In this document: in pieces, positions 1 through 5,480 of the stretch
Layout of the letters: each line of letters opens with the position of its first letter
Position numbering within the stretch: the stretch's first letter is position 1
Origin: Clostridia bacterium
GTDB taxonomy: Bacteria; Bacillota; Clostridia; Christensenellales; Aristaeellaceae
NCBI GenBank assembly: GCA_017471125.1
Contig: JAFUWR010000334.1
Span: 1 to 5,487, forward strand
Direction: 5' to 3'
Length of the DNA stretch: 5,487 bases
Notes under the pieces: generated by a model
What the model was told of the DNA's origin: nothing
The model's input: only the letters and a program-made list of their open reading frames with translations
Database searches by the model: none
Position numbers and translations under genes: made by a program

Positions 1-2
1 CC

Positions 3-245
3 GCGGGCGATGCCGCCTTCGGCACGTACATGGAGATCGCGTTCATGTGGTTCGCGGTGCTGCCGTGCGTGTGGCTGTCGGGCATGGTGTGGCACTGGCC
101 GACGCTGGCGGTGTTTACCTGCTGCTACATCGACGAGCCCATCCGCTACTTCCTGATGCAGCGGCACCTGTTCAAGGGGACGTGGATCAAGCCGGTGACG
201 CCCGAGGGCCGGGCGGCGCTGGCCGAGTGGCGCAAGGGGTCATAG
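3..245 (+). CDS. MATE family efflux transporter, C-terminal fragment (5' end outside window)
   Basis: The frame is open from the window edge (first full codon at 3) to a TAG at 243-245, giving about 80 residues of a C-terminus. The ATG at 30 is internal, not a start. The sequence has two hydrophobic stretches (around MEIAFMWFAVLPCVWLSGMV and PTLAVFTCCYI), then a charged end with DEPIRYFL, LFKGTWIKPVT and a final PEGRAAL-type helix. That ending is typical of Clostridial MATE antiporters, which have 12 membrane helices and exchange drugs or organic cations for Na+ or H+ in the cytoplasmic membrane. The substrate cannot be told from the tail. The gene converges on the minus-strand protease gene and overlaps it by 6 bases, so there is no room for a separate terminator. 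The family call rests on a recognised tail only, so it is fairly likely but not certain. Confidence 0.8.
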   Translation, partial: AGDAAFGTYMEIAFMWFAVLPCVWLSGMVWHWPTLAVFTCCYIDEPIRYFLMQRHLFKGTWIKPVTPEGRAALAEWRKGS

Positions 246-1097
246 CGCCTCCGCCACGGTGCCGTCGCGGTTGGACAATGCCGCCTCGAGGAGCCTGCGC
301 TCGTCCGTGAAGCCCTTAAGCGCGTCGTCCCGATAGACGGCGTACAGCGTGGCGGCGTCCGGCGCGGCGTGGCGCAGGGCGCTCATGAGGCCGCAGTCCT
401 CGGCCACGGCGCACAGCTTCATGTCGATGGGACGCGCCCGGTCCCTGAGCGCGTTCAGCGGCGAGGACGCCTTGAGCTCGGACAGGGCGCGGCGCTCCTC
501 CGGGGCGCTCGCTAAAAGGAACACGGCGCAGGCGGCGAGGGAGAGGTTGAAGCGGCGCTCGACCACGAGGCCGCGCATGAGCAGCGCGACAAGTCCCAAT
601 GCCACGGCCCGGCCCATCCATAGGCCCACCACCACCGCGCGGTCCCTGCCCAGCCTTTCCGCCGTCAGCGCGTAGAGCATCCGCCCGCCGTCCAGCGGCA
701 GCGCGGGCAGCAGGTTGAACAGCATCAGCATCAGGTTCACCCGCGTCAGTTCCAGCGCGGCGGCGGGGGAGGCCGCGCCCCACTGGGCCAAAGCGCCCGA
801 CAGCAGTATCAATATGAGGTTCGCCAGCGGTCCCGCCGCGGCCACGATGAACAGCCGACCGGGGGACAGGGCGTAGACGTTGCCGATCAGCGCCGCGCCG
901 CCGAAGGGCATCAGCCGAAGCTCCTCCACCCGCACGCCGCAGACCCGCGCCGCGATCAGGTGGGCGGCCTCGTGCAGCATGAGCGATATGAGCGTGACGG
1001 AAAGCTCCGTTTTTAGTCCCAGCGCCGCGGCCAGCAGCGGGAGCAGGAGCATCAGCGGGTGAAAGCGCACCCGCGTGCCCGCCACCCGGCACTCCAT
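240..1097 (-). CDS. spoIVFB: M50 family site-2 intramembrane metalloprotease, SpoIVFB-like
   Basis: The product is 285 residues from the ATG at 1097-1095; a GTG directly upstream (1100-1098) would add one residue. It is a polytopic membrane protein with about six hydrophobic segments. The zinc-binding HEAAH (residues 42-46) lies in an early helix. The second active-site motif, N128-LLPALPLDGG, supplies the Asp (D136) ligand. Roughly residues 210-285 form a soluble tail resembling a CBS half (LYAVYRDDALKGFTDERRLL). This order of HExxH, LDG and CBS matches SpoIVFB, which cleaves pro-sigma-K inside the mother-cell membrane during sporulation. Length is close to that of B. subtilis SpoIVFB. The start overlaps the stop of the upstream SpoIVFA-like gene (TGATG), so translation is probably coupled; no strong Shine-Dalgarno of its own is visible. 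The context makes the sporulation role likely, but a general S2P role is possible because no pro-sigma-K gene is in view. Confidence 0.88.
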   Translation of the reverse strand: MECRVAGTRVRFHPLMLLLPLLAAALGLKTELSVTLISLMLHEAAHLIAARVCGVRVEELRLMPFGGAALIGNVYALSPGRLFIVAAAGPLANLILILLSGALAQWGAASPAAALELTRVNLMLMLFNLLPALPLDGGRMLYALTAERLGRDRAVVVGLWMGRAVALGLVALLMRGLVVERRFNLSLAACAVFLLASAPEERRALSELKASSPLNALRDRARPIDMKLCAVAEDCGLMSALRHAAPDAATLYAVYRDDALKGFTDERRLLEAALSNRDGTVAEAL

Positions 1098-1804
1098 CAC
1101 AGGCCCAGTGCCGCGGCGGGGTCCAGGGACTCCCCGCCCTGGCGGTACTCGAAGTAGACGCCGTCGCCGCCGGTGCCCAGCGCCTGCCCCCGTGCCACCG
1201 CGTCGCCGGGGGACACCGACGCCTCCGTCAGGTGAGCGTACAGCGTCTCGACGCCCTCGCCGTGGTCCACCAGCACGCCCACCGTGCCCTCGGACATGGG
1301 GCTGACCGCCGTCACCGTGCCCGCCGCCGCGGCCACCACCGGCGTGCCGTCAGCGCAGTTGAACATCACCCAGGGCTGCGTCTCCGACCAGGCGTGCGCG
1401 AGCGGGCCATCCACGGGCCGCATCAGCGCCGTGCCCCCGGACAGGTTCATGAACACCAGCGCCGATTCGGGCATCAGATTGCGGACGAACCGCAGCGCGC
1501 CGGTGGACTCGTCCAAATTGATGCGCATGGTCAGCGCCTGCTCCACGCTGTCGGACGCCTTTTTTGCCCAGGGCTGGTCCACGTTGCCCAGCGCCAGCAC
1601 GCCCAGCAGCAGCGCGCAGGCGTAGGCGCTATTGCGCAGCAGCCGGTCGGCCTGGGTGAGCTTCGGCCGGGGCTTTTTTATCTTGCCGCGGCCCTTGCGG
1701 GGCTTCGCCACGATCTGTATGGGCGGCTTTTCCGCCCCGCGTTCCGCGCCCGCCTGGGCGGGCCTGACCTGCGCGTGTATGCGCAGCGTACCGGTATCGG
1801 ACAT
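1097..1804 (-). CDS. spoIVFA: Membrane-anchored degenerate M23/LytM-domain protein, SpoIVFA-like
   Basis: The product is 235 residues. The N-terminus is a basic cytoplasmic region (about 1-56, rich in Lys/Arg/Pro around residues 34-48), followed by one membrane helix (about 57-73) and an extracytoplasmic LytM/M23-like domain (about 126-232) with DGTPVVAAAAGTV, LYAHL and VYFEYR blocks. By comparison with active M23 peptidases, H191 of the YAHL motif is kept. The first His/Asp pair appears replaced (near Q143 and M147), and the usual HLHFE is GVYFE, so peptidoglycan hydrolysis is unlikely. SpoIVFA is a LytM-type scaffold that inhibits and stabilises SpoIVFB and is itself cleaved by SpoIVB/CtpB; the adjacent M50 protease gene supports that role. 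The start was set at ATG 1804-1802 because AGGAGGG (1817-1811) lies 6 bases upstream; a TTG at 1822 is rejected. An alternative label is simply M23 family peptidase. Confidence 0.82.
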   Translation of the reverse strand: MSDTGTLRIHAQVRPAQAGAERGAEKPPIQIVAKPRKGRGKIKKPRPKLTQADRLLRNSAYACALLLGVLALGNVDQPWAKKASDSVEQALTMRINLDESTGALRFVRNLMPESALVFMNLSGGTALMRPVDGPLAHAWSETQPWVMFNCADGTPVVAAAAGTVTAVSPMSEGTVGVLVDHGEGVETLYAHLTEASVSPGDAVARGQALGTGGDGVYFEYRQGGESLDPAAALGL

Positions 1805-1810
1805 CTCGAT

Positions 1811-1817
1811 CCCTCCT
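1811..1817 (-). promoter_or_regulatory. Strong Shine-Dalgarno that fixes the SpoIVFA-like start
   Basis: On the minus strand the bases read AGGAGGG, six bases before the ATG at 1804-1802. This near-perfect anti-16S complement lies downstream of the longer in-frame TTG candidate at 1822, so it decides the start. Confidence 0.85.
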
Positions 1818-1863
1818 GTCAAGACAATCTATGCGCCGGGGGCGGGCTCCATCCGCATTGAAC

Positions 1864-1929
1864 GTCGATAAAAAATCAACTTGCCACGGCAGGGGAGTTG
1901 TGCTATAATAACTATGACGATTTATCGAC
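1864..1929. repeat. 9-bp perfect inverted repeat flanking the DHH gene promoter
   Basis: The left arm GTCGATAAA (1864-1872) and right arm TTTATCGAC (1921-1929) are exact reverse complements 48 bases apart. The left arm lies just upstream of the -35 box and the right arm is just past the predicted transcription start. Each arm also sits in a smaller imperfect palindrome: GTCGAT-5-ATCAAC at 1864-1880 and GACGAT-2-ATCGAC at 1916-1929. This layout could be a two-site operator, but only the repeat itself is seen. Confidence 0.5.
1881..1909 (+). promoter_or_regulatory. Sigma-A type promoter with extended -10 for the DHH phosphoesterase gene
   Basis: TTGCCA (1881-1886) and TATAAT (1904-1909) are separated by 17 bases, and TG at 1901-1902 gives an extended -10 element. 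The predicted start of transcription is near 1915, leaving a leader of about 35 bases before the ATG at 1951. The leader contains GGAGG at 1938-1942, eight bases from the start codon. Confidence 0.85.
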
Positions 1930-1950
1930 TTTTTCCTGGAGGTTTTCAGC

Positions 1951-2880
1951 ATGGAACAGAAGAAGAGATTGGTGACGCGCAGCGACTTTGACGGTCTGGC
2001 CTGCGCGATGATGCTCAGGGAGCTGGGCCTGGTGGACGAGATCAAGTTCGTGCACCCCAAGGACGTGCAGGACGGCAAGATCGAGCTGTCCGCCAACGAC
2101 ATCACGACCAACCTGCCCTACGACCCCCGGGTGGGCCTGGCCTTCGACCACCACGAGTCCGAGGTGGACCGCCTGAAGGCCAATGAGACCGGCGGCAAGC
2201 TCATCATCGATCCCAATGCCCGGAGCGCGGCGCGGGTGGTGTACGACTACTACGGCGGCAAGGCCGTGTTCCCGCGGGTCAGCGACGAGCTGATGGAGGC
2301 CGTGGACAAGGGCGACAGCGCCGACTTCTCCCTGGACGAGATCCTGCATCCCACCGGCTGGGTGCTGCTCCACTACCTGATGGACCCCCGCACGGGCCTG
2401 GGCCGCTTCCGCCAGTTCCGCATCTCCAACTACGACCTGATGATGGAGCTGATCGGCTTCTGCATGGACCACAGGATCGAGGAGATATTGGAGCTTCCCG
2501 ACGTGAAGGAGCGCGTGGACCTGTACTTCGAGCAGGCGGAGCTGTTCGAGGCGCAGCTCAAGCGCATCGCCAAGGTGTACGACAAGGTGGTCGTGCTGGA
2601 CCTCCGCGACGAGGAGATCATCCACGCAGGCAACCGCTTCATGATCTACGCCCTCTATCCCGAGACGCAGATCTCCATCCACGTGGCCTGGGGCTTCCGC
2701 AAGCAGAACACCGCCGTCATGATCGGCAAGTCCATCGTCAACAAGGCGTCCCAGGTGGACATCGGCGAGCTGTGCCTCAAGTACGGCGGCGGCGGCCACC
2801 ACAACGCGGGCACCTGCCAGCTGGACAACGACGTGGTCGACGCCGAGCTGCCGAACATCATCGCGGCGCTGAACGGCTGA
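1951..2880 (+). CDS. DHH/DHHA1 domain phosphoesterase (NrnA / exopolyphosphatase-like)
   Basis: The product is a complete cytoplasmic protein of 309 residues. The N-terminal DHH domain carries D12-x-D14-G (TRSDFDGLAC), the signature D66-H67-H68 (FDHHES) and a further Asp region (D119/D122 in DKGDSADF). These residues bind the Mn2+ ions of the family. The C-terminal DHHA1 domain ends with GGGGHHNAG (279-287), the substrate-binding glycine/histidine loop. Family members hydrolyse phosphodiester or phosphoanhydride bonds: short RNA (nanoRNase), pAp, cyclic dinucleotide products or polyphosphate. The first motif lacks the His seen in classical NrnA and resembles the subgroup annotated as exopolyphosphatase-like, so the substrate is open. 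The start is supported by GGAGG at 1938-1942. The gene has its own promoter and is followed by a hairpin, so it is probably monocistronic. It is divergent from the SpoIVFA-like operon, with no evident functional link. Confidence 0.9.
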   Translation: MEQKKRLVTRSDFDGLACAMMLRELGLVDEIKFVHPKDVQDGKIELSANDITTNLPYDPRVGLAFDHHESEVDRLKANETGGKLIIDPNARSAARVVYDYYGGKAVFPRVSDELMEAVDKGDSADFSLDEILHPTGWVLLHYLMDPRTGLGRFRQFRISNYDLMMELIGFCMDHRIEEILELPDVKERVDLYFEQAELFEAQLKRIAKVYDKVVVLDLRDEEIIHAGNRFMIYALYPETQISIHVAWGFRKQNTAVMIGKSIVNKASQVDIGELCLKYGGGGHHNAGTCQLDNDVVDAELPNIIAALNG

Positions 2881-2894
2881 CCGATATAGGATCA

Positions 2895-2919
2895 AAGGGC
2901 GCCGACGAACGGCGCCCTT
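2895..2919 (+). terminator. GC-rich hairpin after the DHH gene, probable terminator
   Basis: A perfect 10-bp stem (AAGGGCGCCG / CGGCGCCCTT) encloses a 5-base loop ACGAA, starting 14 bases after the stop codon. The run downstream (GCTGCATACTT) is only weakly T-rich, so termination may be partial. The next promoter begins nine bases later, which fits a boundary between transcription units. Confidence 0.6.
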
Positions 2920-2928
2920 GCTGCATAC

Positions 2929-2957
2929 TTGACAATCGGCACAAAGCAGGATAGAAT
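2929..2957 (+). promoter_or_regulatory. Consensus sigma-A promoter for the secreted-protein gene
   Basis: A perfect TTGACA (2929-2934) and TAGAAT (2952-2957) are separated by exactly 17 bases. The expected transcript start is near 2964, about 30 bases before the ATG at 2995. AAGGGG at 2980-2985 serves as the ribosome binding site, nine bases from the start codon. Confidence 0.85.
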
Positions 2958-2994
2958 AGGGATAGTAATTCTTGCGATCAAGGGGTCTTTTGAT

Positions 2995-3702
2995 ATGAAG
3001 AGGATCATCGCGCTCATGCTGTGCGCGCTCATGCTGTGCGCGGCCGCGCTCTCCGAGGGGACCGGCGACTTCATACGCATCGCCATCGACGGCCGCACGG
3101 TGCAGCTTGCCTTCGACAACACGGAGGGGTATTCCTCGGTGGTGGACGGCGTCGCCCAGGCGTCCTTCTACGCCTACGCGGACGGCTCCAGCGACCTGTA
3201 CGAGCTGTACATGCTGTTCCCCGAGGGCGTGCAGCCCGGCACCACCATCGACCAGGACTACGCCACGCGGAACGCGCCCGAGTGCTCGCTGGCGCTGATC
3301 GTCACCGTGCAGCAGTCGGAGACCTTCTACTTCGCGGGGCAGTTGGACGGCGGCGCGTACCCGGAGGGGTCCAGCTACGCCATGCGGTTCGACAGCGTGA
3401 CCGCCACCGACGCGGGCGTGCGCTACGAGGGCGCCCTGACCGCCACGCTGACGGGCATGGACGTGGATTCCGGCGCGACCCTGAACAAGGTGACCCTCAC
3501 GGACTGCCCGTTCCAGTTCACCATGCCCGCTTCAAACCGGCGCGACACCGGGGAGAACCCCTTCGAGCCCGCGCCCACCGACCCCGCGCCCGAGGCCACG
3601 CCCGCGCCCTACGAGCCCTACGCGCCCCGGGACGGCTACGACGCGCTGCCCACGCCCGGGTCCTGGCCCGAGCCCACGCCCCGGCAGACCTACAAGGTTT
3701 GA
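2995..3702 (+). CDS. Secreted protein of unknown function with Pro/Glu-rich C-terminal tail
   Basis: The product is 235 residues and I do not recognise a named family. The N-terminus (MKR, then a hydrophobic core to about residue 19) is a clear signal peptide with a likely signal peptidase I site near AAALS-EG. The Cys residues at 10 and 15 do not sit in a good lipobox. Residues about 25-178 look like an all-beta domain, alternating hydrophobic and polar residues with a GVRYEGALTATLTG segment and a closing FQFTMP strand. From about 184 the protein becomes low-complexity (PFEPAPTDPAPEATPAP, then PTPGSWPEPTPR), resembling a flexible wall- or surface-spanning tail. No sortase motif is visible. 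The ATG at 2995 was chosen because a longer in-frame start at 2929 would lie on the promoter and lose the signal peptide. The gene stands alone between two promoters, so neighbours suggest no role. Confidence 0.8.
   Translation: MKRIIALMLCALMLCAAALSEGTGDFIRIAIDGRTVQLAFDNTEGYSSVVDGVAQASFYAYADGSSDLYELYMLFPEGVQPGTTIDQDYATRNAPECSLALIVTVQQSETFYFAGQLDGGAYPEGSSYAMRFDSVTATDAGVRYEGALTATLTGMDVDSGATLNKVTLTDCPFQFTMPASNRRDTGENPFEPAPTDPAPEATPAPYEPYAPRDGYDALPTPGSWPEPTPRQTYKV
3009..3042 (+). repeat. 15-bp tandem duplication inside the signal-peptide coding region
   Basis: CGCTCATGCTGTGCG occurs at 3011-3025 and again at 3026-3040, and period-15 identity extends two bases on each side. It is in frame and encodes ALMLC twice in the hydrophobic core, so it lengthens the signal peptide without disrupting it. 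Confidence 0.85.
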
Positions 3703-3726
3703 CATTGATATTTTACCCTGGGCCTA

Positions 3727-3755
3727 TTGACAAATACTGAAAAACCATGTAATAT
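3727..3755 (+). promoter_or_regulatory. Consensus sigma-A promoter for the hemolysin III-DegV operon
   Basis: TTGACA (3727-3732) and TAATAT (3750-3755) are 17 bases apart. The surrounding 3703-3790 stretch is distinctly AT-rich against the GC-rich genes. The expected start is near 3762, with about 48 bases of leader before the ATG at 3810. GAGGGGG (3794-3800) lies nine bases before that ATG. Confidence 0.85.
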
Positions 3756-3778
3756 AGTATCGAAAACCAGATTACATG
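3746..3778. repeat. 8-bp inverted repeat overlapping the -10 box, possible operator
   Basis: CATGTAAT (3746-3753) and ATTACATG (3771-3778) are exact reverse complements separated by 17 bases. The left arm covers the first four bases of the -10 element and the right arm falls in the early leader. The arm centres are 25 bp apart, so a protein dimer or pair bound here would block polymerase. Because the left arm precedes the predicted transcript start, a DNA-level site is more likely than an RNA hairpin. Confidence 0.45.
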
Positions 3779-3809
3779 ATATTTGATAGGCTTGAGGGGG
3801 TCGCAATAG

Positions 3810-4490
3810 ATGGGCACCAGAAGGACGCCGCTGTCCCAGCGGACGCTGCCGGACTACACTCGCGGCGAGGAGATATGCAACATGGTCACCCACATCGTGG
3901 GCGGCGTGCTGGGGCTGGTGGCCGTGGTGCTGTGCCCGATCGTCGGGGCTATGCACCACAACGCCTACGCCGTGGTCAGCGGGGCGATCTACGGGTTTTC
4001 GATGCTGGTGCTGTACACGGTGTCCAGCGTCTACCACGGCCTGTCGCCAAAGCTGTTCGGCAAGAAGGTCATGCAGGTCATCGACCACTGCACCATCTAC
4101 TTCCTGATCGCGGGGAGCTACATGCCCGTGACGCTGTGCGCCATAAGGCCGTACAGCCCCGGCTGGGGCTGGTCGCTGTTCGGCGCGGTGTGGGCGCTGG
4201 CGGCGGTGGGCATATCGCTGACGGCGGTCGATCTGAAAAAATATGAGAAGTTCTCGATGATCTGCTACATCCTGATGGGATGGTGCATCATCGTCCGCAT
4301 CGACCTGGTGTACAAGCTGATCGGCCCGGCGGGCTTCTGGCTGCTGGTGCTGGGCGGCGTGGCCTACACGCTGGGGGCCGTGCTGTACGGCCTGGGGAAG
4401 AAGAAGCGCTACATGCACGCGCTGTTCCACGTTTTCACGGTGCTGGGGAGCCTGCTTCAATTCCTGTGCATCATACTGTACGTCCTGTGA
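3810..4490 (+). CDS. trhA: PAQR / hemolysin III family membrane protein (TrhA-like)
   Basis: The product is 226 residues, normal for the family, with seven predicted membrane helices (roughly 28-46, 52-72, 89-109, 120-140, 148-165, 173-193, 203-225). The family's metal-site residues are all visible: the SSVYH block with H76, D92-H93 at the start of the third helix (IDHCTIYFLIAGSYMP), and H203/H207 in the last helix (HALFHVFTVLGS). The N-terminal EEICNMVTHIVGG segment is also characteristic. PAQR proteins resemble adiponectin receptors with zinc-dependent hydrolase-like cores. Bacterial members were first named for haemolytic activity and are now linked to membrane energy and fatty-acid homeostasis (TrhA). 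It is the first gene of a two-gene unit with the DegV-family gene 12 bases downstream. The start follows GAGGGGG at 3794-3800. The family call is firm; whether it is haemolytic cannot be told. Confidence 0.93.
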   Translation: MGTRRTPLSQRTLPDYTRGEEICNMVTHIVGGVLGLVAVVLCPIVGAMHHNAYAVVSGAIYGFSMLVLYTVSSVYHGLSPKLFGKKVMQVIDHCTIYFLIAGSYMPVTLCAIRPYSPGWGWSLFGAVWALAAVGISLTAVDLKKYEKFSMICYILMGWCIIVRIDLVYKLIGPAGFWLLVLGGVAYTLGAVLYGLGKKKRYMHALFHVFTVLGSLLQFLCIILYVL

Positions 4491-4502
4491 GGAGCATTTG
4501 AT

Positions 4503-5381
4503 ATGAGTTTTTCCATCGTCACCGATACCTCCGCGAACCTGCCGTCCCCGTGGCTCGAGGAGAACCGCATCGGCGTGATACCGTTCCACTACACCCACGC
4601 CGGGCAGGAGCTGGCATGCCTGGACACCGAGGCCTTCAACGGCACGGCGTTCTACACGTCCATGCGCAACGGGGCGCTGGTGAGCACCAGCCAGATCAAT
4701 CCCCAGGCGTACATCGACTGCTTCCAGCCGCTGCTGGACGCGGGGGAGGACATACTGTTCGTCGGCATGTCCTCGGGCATCAGCGGGTCGTTCCAGTCCG
4801 CGCAGGTGGCCATGGCGCAGTTGAAGGAGAACTATACCGACCGGCAGTTTAGGATGGTGGATACCCTGGGCGCGTCGCTGGGCGAGGGCCTGCTGGTGAT
4901 GCGGGCCGTGGAGATGAAGAACGCGGGCATGAGCCTGGACGACACAGCGAAGGCGCTGTTGACGCTTCGGCGCAACATGTGCCAGATCTTCATGGTGGAC
5001 GATTTGATGTTCTTGAAGCGCACCGGGCGCGTGTCCGGCGCGGTGGCGCTGGTGGGCACGATGCTCCAGATCAAGCCGCTGTTGAAGGGCAACGAGAAGG
5101 GGCAGATCGTCACCTACGCCAAGGCCCGGGGTCGCAGGAAGGCCATCGAGGCGCTGGCGAAGCACTACGACGAGCTGGTGGTGGACGCCGGCAGCCAGGT
5201 CGTGGGCATCGCCCACGCCGACTGCGAGAAGGACGCCGACCTGCTGGCGACGCTCTTGATGCGCAACCACCCGCCCAAGCAGATACTGACCGTCATGTAC
5301 GAGCCCGTCACCGGCTCCCACGTCGGCCCGGATACCATCGCGCTGTTCTTCCTGGGGGCGAACGACGTAAGGTCGAAGTGA
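4503..5381 (+). CDS. DegV family fatty-acid-binding protein (FakB-like)
   Basis: The product is a complete protein of 292 residues, close to the usual DegV length of about 280. Recognisable blocks in order are VTDTSANLP (6-14), the STSQ lipid-headgroup motif (61-64), SGISGSFQSA (91-100), VDTLGASLGEG (119-129), LKRTGRVSG (171-179) before KPLL, and the C-terminal GSHVGPDTIALFF (271-283). DegV/FakB proteins hold a long-chain fatty acid in a cytoplasmic cleft; FakB members present it to the kinase FakA for phosphorylation and membrane lipid synthesis. No fakA or DAK-domain gene is in view, so the kinase partner is inferred at most. The gene is probably co-transcribed with the hemolysin III gene: only 12 bases separate them, and its Shine-Dalgarno GAGGAG (4489-4494) overlaps the upstream stop codon. 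The pairing suggests a shared role in membrane lipid balance. Confidence 0.92.
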   Translation: MSFSIVTDTSANLPSPWLEENRIGVIPFHYTHAGQELACLDTEAFNGTAFYTSMRNGALVSTSQINPQAYIDCFQPLLDAGEDILFVGMSSGISGSFQSAQVAMAQLKENYTDRQFRMVDTLGASLGEGLLVMRAVEMKNAGMSLDDTAKALLTLRRNMCQIFMVDDLMFLKRTGRVSGAVALVGTMLQIKPLLKGNEKGQIVTYAKARGRRKAIEALAKHYDELVVDAGSQVVGIAHADCEKDADLLATLLMRNHPPKQILTVMYEPVTGSHVGPDTIALFFLGANDVRSK

Positions 5382-5383
5382 CC

Positions 5384-5480
5384 GGGCGGGCGGCGCAACG
5401 CCGCCCCTACACAGGCACGACGCATGATTCCGACTGGGCGGGCGGCGCAACGCCGCCCCTACACAGGCACGACGTATGAT
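5384..5480. repeat. Two tandem 52-bp units, each with a GC-rich palindrome
   Basis: Units start at 5384 and 5436. The first 39 bases are identical in both, followed by one C/T difference (5423 versus 5475) and a shared ATGAT. Each unit holds an 8-bp hairpin, GGGCGGCG-CAA-CGCCGCCC (5388-5406 and 5440-5458), then CCTACACAGGCACGACG. The repeat begins two bases after the DegV-family stop codon and may continue past the window edge. It resembles the short intergenic palindromic repeats scattered through many Clostridial genomes. The hairpins could also act as transcription attenuators or terminators, though no T-run follows them on the + strand. There is no spacer diversity to suggest a CRISPR array. 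Confidence 0.85.

Noticed and set aside
1805..1822. Longer start (TTG at 1822) for the SpoIVFA-like protein
   Set aside because: The AGGAGGG site lies between it and the ATG at 1804 at ideal spacing for the ATG, so the extra six residues would be encoded by the ribosome binding site.
1232..1861. Plus-strand open frame opposite the SpoIVFA-like gene
   Set aside because: It is Arg/His/Gly/Ala-rich without a domain, and the minus-strand gene has a strong ribosome binding site and recognisable LytM motifs.
1805..1950. Riboswitch or small RNA in the divergent intergenic region
   Set aside because: The leader of the DHH gene is only about 35 bases and I see no conserved aptamer-like structure; the inverted repeat flanks the promoter and is not fully within a transcript.
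1912..2895. Long minus-strand open frame opposite the DHH gene
   Set aside because: It mirrors the codons of the DHH gene, has a low-complexity His/Val/Leu-rich composition, and would cover the DHH promoter region.
2929..2994. Upstream in-frame ATG for the secreted protein
   Set aside because: It overlaps the TTGACA promoter box and would bury the signal peptide; the ATG at 2995 has a ribosome binding site and starts with a standard signal sequence.
3703..3726. Terminator after the secreted-protein gene
   Set aside because: No stable hairpin followed by a T-run is visible before the next promoter begins at 3727, so transcription may read through into the hemolysin III operon.
3690..5450. 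Very long open frame on the minus strand opposite the hemolysin III and DegV-family genes
   Set aside because: It is antisense to two well-supported genes, is dominated by His, Gln, Arg, Val and Ala as expected for a GC-rich shadow frame, and shows no recognisable domain or ribosome binding site.
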